Part shown: positions 1 to 11,000 of the stretch, in pieces
Numbering within the stretch: the stretch's first letter is position 1
How the letters are laid out: each line of letters begins with the position of its first letter
NCBI RefSeq assembly: GCF_964340395.1
Contig: NC_135562.1
Span: 20,940,392-20,987,891, forward strand
DNA from: Glandiceps talaboti
Lineage: Eukaryota; Hemichordata; Enteropneusta; Spengelidae
Direction: 5' to 3'
DNA length: 47,500 bases
The notes under the pieces: model-generated
The model's input: only the letters and a program-made list of their open reading frames with translations
Told to the model about the DNA's origin: nothing
Database searches by the model: none
Program-made: the position numbers and the translations under genes

Positions 1-1417
1 TTTGATTTGAGGCTTAAGCCATTTCAATATTGGCAATTTTAAAGGTAATACAATTCACATCTTACAACAATTGTGGAGGGTGCAATTTCTCAGAGTGGGT
101 CTATTACTGTCAAGATTTTAAGAAATAATTGAATATTGCCTTGTGTTTGATTGTTTGTATCAAAATAAAAAAGCCTGAGGAAACTTTCTTCTGCTATAAA
201 CATGGCAGTTAAGTTTGGTGTGTGTTGTTATCCTGTATTTGTGAATTGCCTGCAATAGCACAGATACATGATCAGGTCAAAGGTTAACATTTTTGTTCCA
301 GTGATGCAGTGTTTACCAAAGTAGTTATTAATGTTTTCACTGCAATGCAAAAAAACTCCACTAAAATAAATTTGCACTTCAAGTGATAATCTTGTTTACA
401 ATCCAAATAACTTGATCAGTCACTGAATTAACTCAGTCAATTCAAGTGAAACCTGACCACAAAAGAGCTAAGAATTAACTCAAACATTATGAACACAAAC
501 TGACCTTAAAACACCCACAGCAAATAATTACTTTATAAACTCAAATCTGACATTCTTTTGATCAGTTGAGTTTCATAATATGACAATGAATATGTCAGAC
601 AAACCCCTTTCTGTTACAAAGTCAATGAATGCTTGCTGTTTTTCTGTCTATCTGTCTGTTTGTTTGTTTGTTTGTTTGTTTGTTGTTGGGGTATTTTTTG
701 GGGGTGTCTTTTGCCATATTGTGACAGCACAATCTGAGATTGTCAAATTTAAACATTCAAACAAATTTGAATGTTGACCCTTGAACTATTCAGTCAAAGG
801 TCACATCTATAATATTTGACAAAGTGTCAAGTTTTGTTACAGAATACAGATATATCAATGGTGAAAATGTTTTGGGAAAAGCAACACCACCACAAGATGA
901 CGGTATGATTAATTTTCACAAAACAAAATCTCTAATCTTTCAAAATTTGATTTCTCTAAACTTGGCATCATGGTCCACAATTTATGACAACACTCTAGGA
1001 CTATTTTCACAAAATGTCACCATTTGACTGTACATGTACGTCATAACATTCAATAATATTTGAATCACGTTATCATTGTGATTAATTATTAATCTTATTA
1101 AGTTTTTCAAAATGTTCATGACAGACAAAGATGTTTTAAATTCAAATAGATATGTCAAACACATTGTAGGATAAGACACCTGCTGCGCTCCTGATGTGAG
1201 CCCTCTTGAGTTCAAATTATTTTAAACTTTTGTTTTCATAAATAGTTCTCAGTGTAAATATACTGTAGTAAATACAGCAATGGTCACCTACTATGTGGAA
1301 TGTAAATATTCAAAATATAAACTAAATAAATATGATTGTGATACGCATAATCAGATAATTATCATTATTATTGTCATTATTATTATAATTATCATTTGAT
1401 GTGTTTTCTTTGTTTAG
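1..1417. other. Intronic or intergenic AT-rich sequence
   Basis: No exon is recognised here. If the plus-strand exon beginning at 1418 is real, this is its upstream intron, or part of it; the acceptor pyrimidine tract lies at about 1401-1417. A small TGTT/TGTC microsatellite sits at about 643-684. The short open frames in this stretch have no splice or start-context support. Confidence 0.5.
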
Positions 1418-1499
1418 ACCAGTGAATGTGTATGACACAATGTTGCAACAAGTACTGACATTGAATGAAATGTCAGCAATACATCCAGTTTTAAAGTAA
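1418..1499 (+). CDS. Terminal coding exon of an unidentified plus-strand gene
   Basis: A strong acceptor (pyrimidine-rich run ending TTTAG) precedes 1418. Only one frame, starting at 1419, is open; it reads PVNVYDTMLQQVLTLNEM, then a short SAIHPVLK tail and a TAA stop at 1497-1499. The other two frames stop almost at once. AATAAA follows at 1502-1507, so acceptor, open frame, stop and poly(A) signal line up as expected for a last exon. The single base A at 1418 would complete a codon begun in the previous exon, which lies outside or far to the left. I do not recognise the peptide. Its residue use looks protein-like, and the gene is convergent with the minus-strand kinase gene. Confidence 0.6.
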
Positions 1500-1501
1500 C
1501 T

Positions 1502-1507
1502 AATAAA
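1502..1507 (+). other. Canonical poly(A) signal AATAAA
   Basis: The hexamer begins two bases after the TAA stop at 1497-1499. This implies a very short 3' UTR, with cleavage expected around 1515-1540. Confidence 0.5.
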
Positions 1508-1604
1508 TTGTATTGTACAACCTTTCTCATTGAATTGTTAAAACTTTTTGCATGAAATAATCAAATCTCTATGTCAAGTTAAATAGACTAACTGTCTAGA
1601 AGTT

Positions 1605-1660
1605 CTGCAGTTGACCTTTGACACATTTTGTCTGCAGTTGACCTTTGACACATTTTGTCT
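1605..1660. repeat. 27-bp direct duplication
   Basis: Two adjacent copies of a 27-bp segment start at 1605 and 1632, each beginning CTGCAGTTGACCTTTG. The copies look identical, so the duplication is probably recent. Confidence 0.85.
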
Positions 1661-3074
1661 GAAAAGATTGAAGTACTCCTAGACTAGACTGATACAAAGA
1701 TTAGAAGTTAAGAGTTGTTGGTAAACTGACCAGCTAGCTGGTAATTGATTCAAAATTTATAAATGAGCTGTCAAGATTTGTCAAGATTCTGGTGAACAAG
1801 ATCTAAGGTAGATGATTTACTGTATTATACAACGGTGGTTGTGGAAATCAGGAATGAGATGTATGCAAAAATGTGAGCAATGGCGGTAATTGATCAGAGT
1901 TAATTCAAACTATTTGTAAATTTGACATCAAAGTAAACAAGTGTGTTAATATGAAGTACTCAATTAAGAAGTCAATAGATTGACTAATTTACTACATGTA
2001 TACAGAATCAGACAATTCACTATCATGTGAGTAACTTTTACAGAGAGACGTAAACAAGCTGGTAAGACTATGATAATCTACTGCTGTTTTTACTGAATTT
2101 CACCTTTGTATGAAGTCTTTCCCCAACTCACTTCATACATGCAAAGTCAACGCTACTTATTCCACAGTTGTAACAGTTCAATGAGAATGTTATATTTACA
2201 TAACTTTAGTCTTGAGTTCATTTGAGTAGTGATGCCATACAACCTATAACATATAGACATGTACATATACAGCAGAAATTGAAATTCAGTTAGTGTTTAC
2301 TGTGAATCAGGGTTTAGTGTGGACACAACCAGAAGTTTTCAACTCAACACAACAATGTGTTTGTCAAGGGCAGTAAATATAAAAAAGGTGTACAAGTTCC
2401 TTCAGGTATTTCTTCACAAAAATTATCTTACAAAGTACAGAAATTTATACAAGGTTTACCAGATCCCCCCCCCCCCCCTCCATTTAATTTATGGCATAGT
2501 AACAGACTTTTAATTTCTGCTGTAGTTACAAAATTCAAATTTATGCTGTAGGAACAGAATTTCAATTTATGCTTTCAATAACACTATTTTGAAATGTTTT
2601 GTCGATAGTGGCATGGTCGGTCCAGGGAGATTGTGACTGCTTCTGTGTTCTGGTTTTGGTTTTGGTCAGTCCTAGCCATGACATCATGTGGGTGGTACAT
2701 AATCACTATTCGCCCATCTCACTGTTGTCACAATATATCTTCTCATAACAATTTTGTTTTTTAAAGACTGAACACAACAAATATATCTCCACTTGCTTTA
2801 GATGGGTACATATTTGAACAAGGCAGCAACTTTGTCTTGGAACTTACTTTTTACATGTTGTAGTGACCATGGCCAACCACAACCTTGAATTTGAAGTGGT
2901 CTTCAACTCCTCAAGTAAGTGCACCCCCAGCAGCAACACATTCTAAATAGTGCCATTTACGGTATTGTAACCAACTTTCAATTTACGCTAAATTTGTTGT
3001 ATAGAGTTGATAAAATACATTATTTCATGATTGTCTAATAGGCATAATTATTATCAAAACAAATAGACTGGCAA
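1661..3074. other. Non-coding AT-rich stretch, no gene seen
   Basis: A poly-C run lies at about 2466-2477. The words taken as ORFs around 2319-2551 cross that run and are unsupported. A short plus-strand ATG in good context at 2871, followed by a GTAAGT-like donor, was considered and not accepted as an exon. Three degenerate copies of a segment containing AATTTATGC lie between 2480 and 2570. Confidence 0.4.
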
Positions 3075-3075
3075 A

Positions 3076-4613
3076 GATATAGATCTAGAAATCATGACTT
3101 TTAAACAACGACGTAGATCTAGAAATCGTGACTTTTAAACAACGACGTAGATCTAGAAATCGTGACTTCTAAACAACGACATAGATCTAGAAATCATGAC
3201 TTCTAAACAACGACGTAGATCTAGAAATCATGACTTTTAAACAACGACGTAGATCTAGAAATCGTGACTTTTAAACAACGACGTAGATCTAGAAATCATA
3301 ACTTCTAAACAATGACATAGATCTAGAAATCATGACTTCTAAACAATGACATAGATCTAGAAATCATGACTTCTAAACAACGACGTAGATCTAGAAATCA
3401 TGACTTTTAAACAACGACATAGATCTAGAAATCGTGACTTTTAAACAACGACGTAGATCTAGAAATCATAACTTCTAAACAATGACATAGATCTAGAAAT
3501 CATGACTTCTAAACAATGACATAGATCTAGAAATCATGACTTCTAAACAACGACATAGATCTAGAAATCATGACTTCTAAACAACGACGTAGATCTAGAA
3601 ATCATATGACTTCTAAACAACGATATAGATCTAGAAATCAGAACTTCTAAACAATGACGTAGATCTACAAATCATGACTTCTAAACAACGACATAGATCT
3701 ACAAATCATAACTTCTAAATAACGACATAGATCTAGAATCATGACTTCTAAACAACGACGTAGATCTAGAAATTGGGACTTCTAAACAACGACGTAGATC
3801 TAGAAATCATGACTTCTAAACAACGACGTAGATCTAGAAATCATATGACTTCTAAACAATGACATAGATCTAGAAATCATGACTTCTAAACAACGACGTA
3901 GATCTAGAAATCATATGACTTCTAAACAACGACATAGATCTAGAAATCATGACTTCTAAACAACGACGTAGATCTAGAAATCATATGACTTCTAAACAAT
4001 GACATAGATCTAGAAATCATGACTTCTAAACAACGACGTAGATCTAGAAATCATATGACTTCTAAACAACGACATAGATCTACAAATCATAACTTCTAAA
4101 CAACGACGTAGATCTAGAAATCATATGACTTCTAAACAATGACATAGATCTAGAAATCATGACTTCTAAACAACGACGTAGATCTAGAAATCATATGACT
4201 TCTAAACAACGACATAGATCTACAAATCATAACTTCTAAACAACGACGTAGATCTAGAAATCATATGACTTCTAAACAATGACATAGATCTACAAATCAT
4301 AACTTCTAAACAACGACGTAGATCTAGAAATCATATGACTTCTAAACAACGACATAGATCTAGAAATCATGACTTCTAAATAACGACGTAGATCTAGAAA
4401 TCATGACTTCTAAACAACAACGTAGATCTAGAAATCATGACTTCTAAACAACGACGTAGATCTAGAAATCATGACTTCTAAACAACGATATAGATCTAGA
4501 AATCAGAACTTCTAAACAACGATGTAGATCTAGAAATCATATGACTTCTAAACAACGACGTAGATCTAGAAATCATGACTTCTAAACAATGACATAGATC
4601 TAGAAATCATGAC
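3076..4613. repeat. 34/36-bp minisatellite, about 44 copies
   Basis: The unit is built on GTAGATCTAGAAATCATGAC followed by TTCTAAACAACGAC. Base length is 34 bp, with a 36-bp variant carrying an extra AT (ATCATATGAC). From about 3840 the 34- and 36-bp forms largely alternate, giving a dimeric higher-order period near 70 bp. Point variants (GTAGAT/ATAGAT, TCTAGA/TCTACA, CGTGAC/CATGAC) recur across copies. It lies between the convergent plus-strand gene end and the next array. Confidence 0.95.
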
Positions 4614-5283
4614 TAAACAAACACTGTTTTATTGCTGTATTGCATAACATACATTTTATAAATTACTGCAAAGTGACAAAATATACTTCATGAAATACAT
4701 TATTTTTGCATGATGAGAAGTTGATATGATAAGGGTAGTTTCATCATTGTTATTTGACAGGCAAACTTGACCTGTATGTTCTTAGGGTTGGTGTTGTTCT
4801 CAGTTGCGTCATATGAGACCCTCTTTTCAGTATACTACTAACCTGGCGTTGAAGTCGGTAGCTGGCATCCCAATCCTAAAAAAATAATTTCATGAAATTT
4901 AATATCTTTCACAGATTATAAATTTTTGTGTGTGAAAATTAATATTAATATTAATAATATATATTCTTTTCATACTGTGCTTTTATTGTCACTGACATTA
5001 ATAGCAATTAAAAATTAATATTAAAATGATTATTTACTCTGTTGACACAGCAATTGAAATGAGATATTTAGCATAAGCCATAAAACTTTATATTTACAGT
5101 TATTGATATGCATTACTTATACATCACCATTCAGAAAAATATGTTACATTAACATTATTTCTATCAACTACTAGAAATGTACATTATATTCTACAGAATT
5201 ATTATCACCATTATTATTATTATTATTATCACCATTATTATTATTATTATTATTATAAATTGAATTATGATTATTATATTACA
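4614..5283. other. AT-rich spacer with ATT microsatellite
   Basis: Non-repetitive AT-rich sequence apart from an imperfect ATT/ATC microsatellite at about 5200-5262. It contains one possible 33-nt minus-strand exon at 4843-4875, listed separately. Confidence 0.5.
4843..4875 (-). CDS. Possible 33-nt minus-strand micro-exon
   Basis: On the minus strand a T-run ending TTTAG is followed by 33 nt and then the donor GTTAGT. In phase 0 it reads DWDASYRLQRQ; the other two frames are also open. The exon is symmetric, so it could be included or skipped without changing frame. It could be a downstream exon of the kinase gene, joined to the second of two duplicated donors at 17226 (phase 0). Joining it to the first donor at 17258 (phase 1) would create a TGA at the junction. 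Short exons with decent splice sites occur by chance, so this is tentative. Confidence 0.25.
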
Positions 5284-5295
5284 TTATTTATTTGT

Positions 5296-5392
5296 TATTA
5301 TTTGGCACAGACCTATAAAGACACAATGACCCTTTATAGTTCCTCAATTCCCCGGTAGCATACAATCCATTGCAGTCTCTGTAAGTGCAAAG
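5296..5392. mobile_element. SINE-like dispersed repeat, partial copy
   Basis: This segment matches 22983-23050 closely by eye: both run through CTTTATAG/CTCTTATAC, TTCCTCAA.TCCC, then a block ending TCCATTGC and a GTGCA segment. It is flanked on the right by the start of the 55-bp minisatellite. It carries no coding capacity. Confidence 0.55.
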
Positions 5393-7588
5393 GAGACTGT
5401 GTGTATATGTGAGGTGTAAGTATTTTACACTAGGTGTACATTCTTTAATGACTGTGTGTATATGTGAGGTGTAAGTATTTTACACTAGGTGTACATTCTA
5501 TAATGACTGTGTGTATATGTGAGGTGTAAGTATTTTACACTAGGTGTACATTCTTTAATGACTGTGTATATATGTGAGGTGTAAGTATTTTATACTAGGT
5601 GTACATTCTTTAATGACTGTGTGTATATGTGAGGTATAAGTATTTTACACTAGGTGTATATTCTTTAATGACTGTGTGTATATGTGAGGTGTAAGTATTT
5701 TACACTAGGTGTACATTCTATAATGACTGTGTGTATATGTGAGGTGTAAGTATTTTACACTAGGTGTATATTCTTTAATGACTGTGTGTATATGTGAGGT
5801 GTAAGTATTTTACACTAGGTGTACATTCTATAATGACTGTATGTATATGTGAGGTGTAAGTATTTTACACTAGGTGTACATTCTATAATGACTGTGTGTA
5901 TATGTGAGGTGTAAGTATTTTACACTAGGTGTATATTCTATAATGACTGTGTGTATATGTGAGGTGTAAGTATTTTACACTAGGTGTACATTCTTTAATG
6001 ACTGTGTGTATATGTGAGGTGTAAGTATTTTACACTAGGTGTACATTCTATAATGACTGTGTGTATATGTGAGGTATAAGTATTTTACACTAGGTGTACA
6101 TTCTATAATGACTGTGTGTATATGTGAGGTGTAAGTATTTTACACTAGGTGTATATTCTATAATGACTGTGTGTATATGTGAGGTGTAAGTATTTTACAC
6201 TAGGTGTACATTCTTTAATGACTGTGTGTATATGTGAGGTGTAAGTATTTTATACTAGGTGTACATTCTTTAATGACTGTGTAGATATGTGAGGTGTAAG
6301 TATTTTACACTAGGTGTATATTCTATAATGACTGTGTGTATATGTGAGGTGTAAGTATTTTACACTAGGTGTACATTCTATAATGACTGTGTGTATATGT
6401 GAGGTGTAAGTATTTTACACTAGGTGTACATTCTATAATGACTGTGTGTATATGTGAGGTGTAAGTATTTTACACTAGGTGTACATTCTATAATGACTGT
6501 GTGTATATGTGAGGTATAAGTATTTTACACTAGGTGTACATTCTTTAATGACTGTGTGTATATGTGAGGTATAAGTATTTTACACTAGGTGTACATTCTA
6601 TAATGACTGTGTGTATATGTGAGGTGTAAGTATTTTACACAAGGTGTATATTCTATAATGACTGTGTGTATATGTGAGGTGTAAGTATTTTACACTAGGT
6701 GTACATTCTTTAATGACTGTGTGTATATGTGAGGTATAAGTATTTTACACTAGGTGTACATTCTATAATGACTGTGTGTATATGTGAGGTGTAAGTATTT
6801 TACACTAGGTGTACATTCTATAATGACTGTGTGTATATGTGAGGTGTAAGTATTTTACACTAGGTGTACATTCTATAATGACTGTGTGTATATGTGAGGT
6901 GTAAGTATTTTACACTAGGTGTACATTCTATAATGACTGTGTGTATATGTGAGGTATAAGTATTTTACACTAGGTGTACATTCTATAATGACTGTGTGTA
7001 TATGTGAGGTATAAGTATTTTACACTAGGTGTACATTCTTTAATGACTGTGTGTATATGTGAGGTGTAAGTATTTTACACTAGGTGTATATTCTTTAATG
7101 ACTGTGTGTATATGTGAGGTGTAAGTATTTTACACTAGGTGTATATTCTTTAATGACTGTGTGTATATGTGAGGTATAAGTATTTTACACTAGGTGTACA
7201 TTCTTTAATGACTGTGTGTATATGTGAGGTATAAGTATTTTACACTAGGTATACATTCTTTAATGACTGTGTGTATATGTGAGGTGTAAGTATTTTACAC
7301 TAGGTGTATATTCTTTAATGACTGTGTGTATATGTGAGGTATAAGTATTTTACACTAGGTGTACATTCTATAATGACTGTGTGTATATGTGAGGTATAAG
7401 TATTTTACACTAGGTGTATATTCTTTAATGACTGTGTGTATATGTGAGGTATAAGTATTTTACACTAGGTGTATATTCTTTAATGACTGTGTGTATATGT
7501 GAGGTATAAGTATTTTACACTAGGTGTACATTCTATAATGACTGTGTATATGTGAGGTATAAGTATTTTACACTAGGTGTACATTCTT
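5393..7588. repeat. 55-bp minisatellite, about 40 copies
   Basis: The unit contains GTGTGTATATGTGAGG, then a short inverted repeat GTGTAA-GTATT-TTACAC, then TAGGTGTACATTCTTTAATG. The variant base in the last part alternates between TCTTTAATG and TCTATAATG. The minus strand of the TCTTTAATG form reads ATTAAA, a common variant poly(A) signal, so the array holds many copies of that hexamer on the minus strand. Copies are very similar, suggesting recent homogenisation. Confidence 0.95.
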
Positions 7589-8073
7589 TTAGAGAGCTGT
7601 GTGCAAAGTATACATACAAATATTCACAGCAAGGTGGGATATACTCCCATTTAAAGGGTCTACTATTTGAATGACCTTAGCTGAAACAAGGTGTACCCAG
7701 TACTTTTTATGTCAGTCATCTGAAAAGGAGTCTTTGGAAATGAGTGAATACACGACATTCTATATTATTTTAGTATGACAAATCATAACTAATCCCTAAT
7801 AAATACAATGTTTTATTAATTTATGTCATGGGATAGTAAATTACTTTTCTAATAAAAAATCTGATGTAGTGAGTATGACTTGATTTCTTGATTTTCTTGA
7901 TTTTGTGTGATTATCATTTCTCACCCCCGGAACAACAAAACCAAAATAATTGACAATAAATGAAGGAAATAGCGATAAATAAAGAAATCAATTCCTAATC
8001 ACCCTAATCAGATTTTAATCCGATTTAGTAAATACAGACAACATGTAACTGTCACAACAAATTGAATCCGAAA
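7589..8073. other. Unique spacer; weak minus-strand terminal-exon candidate
   Basis: Unique AT-rich sequence between two arrays. On the minus strand an acceptor-like TTGTTTCAG ends at 7681. The phase-1 frame behind it stays open for 29 codons (starting KVIQIVDPLNG) to a TAA at 7589-7591, right at the edge of the 55-bp array. It would be in frame with the first donor at 17258. The peptide does not look convincing, so I do not call it as a gene. Confidence 0.3.
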
Positions 8074-11000
8074 GGGGGTTAGAGGGGGTAGGATATGTAC
8101 TAAGGGGTGAGAGGGGTAGGTATTTTACTAGGGGGTTAGAGGGGGTAGGATATGTACTAAGGGGTGAGAGGGGTAGGTATTTTACTAGGGGGTTAGAGGG
8201 GGTAGGATATGTACTAAGGGGTGAGAGGGGTAGGTAATTTACTAGGGGGTTAGAGGGGGTAGGTATTTTACTAGGGGGTTAGAAGGGGTAGAATATGTAC
8301 TAAGGGGTGAGAGGGGTGGGTAATTTACAAGGGAGTGACGGGGAAGGTATTTTACTTGGGGTGAGAGGGGCAGGTAATTTACTAGGGGGTGAGACAGGCT
8401 ACATAATTTACTAAGGGGTGAGAGAGGTAGGTAATTTTAATACTAGGGGTGAGAGGGGGTACGTAATTTACTAGGAGTGAGAGGGGGTAGGTAATTTTCT
8501 AGGGGGTGAGAGAGGGTAGGTAATTTACTAGGGGGTTAGAGAGGGTAGGTAATTTACTATGGGGTGAGAGAGGGTAGGTAATTTACGAATGGGTGAGAGG
8601 GGGTAGGTAATTTACTAGTGGGTGGGAGGGGTAGGCAATTTACTAGGGGTTGAGAGGGGTAGGTAATTTACTATGGGGTGACAGGGGGTAGGTAATTTAC
8701 TATGGGGTGACAGGGGGTAGGTAATTTACTATGGGGTGAGAGGGGGTAGGTTATTTACTAGGGGTGAGAGGGGGTAGGTTATTTACTAGGGGGTGAGAGG
8801 GGTAGGTAATTTACTAGGAGGTGAGAGGGGGTAGGTTATTTACTAGGAGGTGAGAGGGGGTAGGTTATTTACTAGGAGGTGAGAGGGGTAGGTAATTTAC
8901 TAGGAGGTGAGAGGGGGTAGGTAATTTACTAGGAGGTGAGAGGGGGTAGGTTATTTACTAGGGGTGAGAGGGGGTAGGTAATTTACTAGGGGTTGAGAGG
9001 GGTAGGTAATTTACTAGGGGGTGAGAGGGGGTAGGTTATTTACTAGGGGTGAGAGGGGGTAGGTAATTTACTAGGGGTGAGAGGGGGTAGGTAATTTACT
9101 AGGGGTGAGAGGGGGTAGGTAATTTACTATGGGGTGACAGGGGGTAGGTAATTTACTAGGGGTGAGAGGGGGTAGGTAATTTACTATGGGGTGACAGGGG
9201 GTAGGTAATTTACTATGGGGTGACAGGGGGTAGGTTATTTACTAGGGGTGACAGGGGGTAGGTAATTTACTATGGGGTGACAGGGGGTAGGTTATTTACT
9301 AGGGGTGAGAGGGGGTAGGTAATTTACTAGGGGTGAGAGGGGGTAGGTAATTTACTAGGGGTTGAGAGGGGTAGGTAATTTACTATGGGGTGACAGGGGG
9401 TAGGTAATTTACTATGGGGTGACAGGGGGTAGGTTATTTACTAGGGGTGAGAGGGGGTAGGTAATTTACTAGGGGTGAGAGGGGGTAGGTAATTTACTAG
9501 GGGTGAGAGGGGGTAGGTAATTTACTAGGGGTTGAGAGGGGTAGGTAATTTACTATGGGGTGACAGGGGGTAGGTAATTTACTAGGGGTGAGAGGGGGTA
9601 GGTTATTTACTATGGGGTGACAGGGGGTAGGTAATTTACTATGGGGTGACAGGGGGTAGGTTATTTACTATGGGGTGACAGGGGGTAGGTTATTTACTAG
9701 GGGTGAGAGGGGGTAGGTTATTTACTAGGGGGTGAGAGGGGGTAGGTTATTTACTATGGGGTGACAGGGGGTAGGTTATTTACTAGGGGTGAGAGGGGGT
9801 AGGTTATTTACTAGTGGGTGGGAGGGGTAGGTAATTTACTAGGGGTGAGAGGGGGTAGGTTATTTACTAGGGGGTGAGAGGGGGTAGGTAATTTACTAGG
9901 GGTGAGAGGGGGTAGGTAATTTACTAGGGGTGAGAGGGGGTAGGTAATTTACTAGGGGTGAGAGGGGGTAGGTAATTTACTAGGGGTTGAGAGGGGTAGG
10001 TAATTTACTATGGGGTGACAGGGGGTAGGTAATTTACTAGGGGTGAGAGGGGGTAGGTTATTTACTAGGGGGTGAGAGGGGGTAGGTAATTTACTAGGGG
10101 TGAGAGGGGGTAGGTTATTTACTAGGGGTGAGAGGGGGTAGGTTATTTACTAGGGGTGAGAGGGGGTAGGTTATTTACTAGGGGTGAGAGGGCGTAGGTT
10201 ATTTACTAGGGGGTGAGAGGGGGTAGGTTATTTACTAGGGGGTGAGAGGGGGTAGGTTATTTACTAGGGGTGAGAGGGGGTAGGTTATTTACTAGGGGTG
10301 AGAGGGGGTAGGTTATTTACTAGTGGGTGAGAGGGGGTAGGTTATTTACTAGTGGGTGGGAGGGGGTAGGTTATTTACTAGTGGGTGGGAGGGGGTAGGT
10401 TATTTACTAGGGGTGAGAGGGGGTAGGTTATTTACTAGTGGGTGGGAGGGGGTAGGTTATTTACTAGGGGTGAGAGGGGGTAGGTAATTTACTAGGGGTG
10501 AGAGGGGGTAGGTAATTTACTAGGGGTGAGAGGGGGTAGGTAATTTACTAGTGGGTGGGAGGGGGTAGGTTATTTACTAGTGGGTGGGAGGGGGTAGGTT
10601 ATTTACTAGTGGGTGAGAGGGGGTAGGTTATTTACTAGTGGGTGAGAGGGGGTAGGTTATTTACTAGGGGTGAGAGGGGGTAGGTTATTTACTAGTGGGT
10701 GAGAGGGGGTAGGTTATTTACTAGTGGGTGGGAGGGGGTAGGTAATTTACTAGGGGTTGAGAGGGGTAGGCAATTTACTATGGGGTGACAGGGGGTAGGT
10801 AATTTACTAGGGGTGAGAGGGGGTAGGTTATTTACTAGTGGGTGGGAGGGGTAGGTAATTTACTAGTGGGTGGGAGGGGTAGGCAATTTACTAGGGGTTG
10901 AGAGGGGTAGGCAATTTACTATGGGGTGACAGGGGGTAGGTAATTTACTAGGGGTGAGAGGGGGTAGGTTATTTACTAGTGGGTGGGAGGGGTAGGTAAT

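Noticed and set aside
2580-2670. Minus-strand open frame of 28 codons after a CTAG acceptor-like word
   Set aside because: The pyrimidine tract is poor, and no phase-compatible donor or poly(A) signal was found.
2871-2945. Plus-strand ATG in good context (ACCATGGCC) with a 25-codon frame and an internal GTAAGT
   Set aside because: The peptide MANHNLEFEVVFNSSS is unrecognised, no following plus-strand exon was found, and the surroundings look non-coding. Kept as a weak possibility only.
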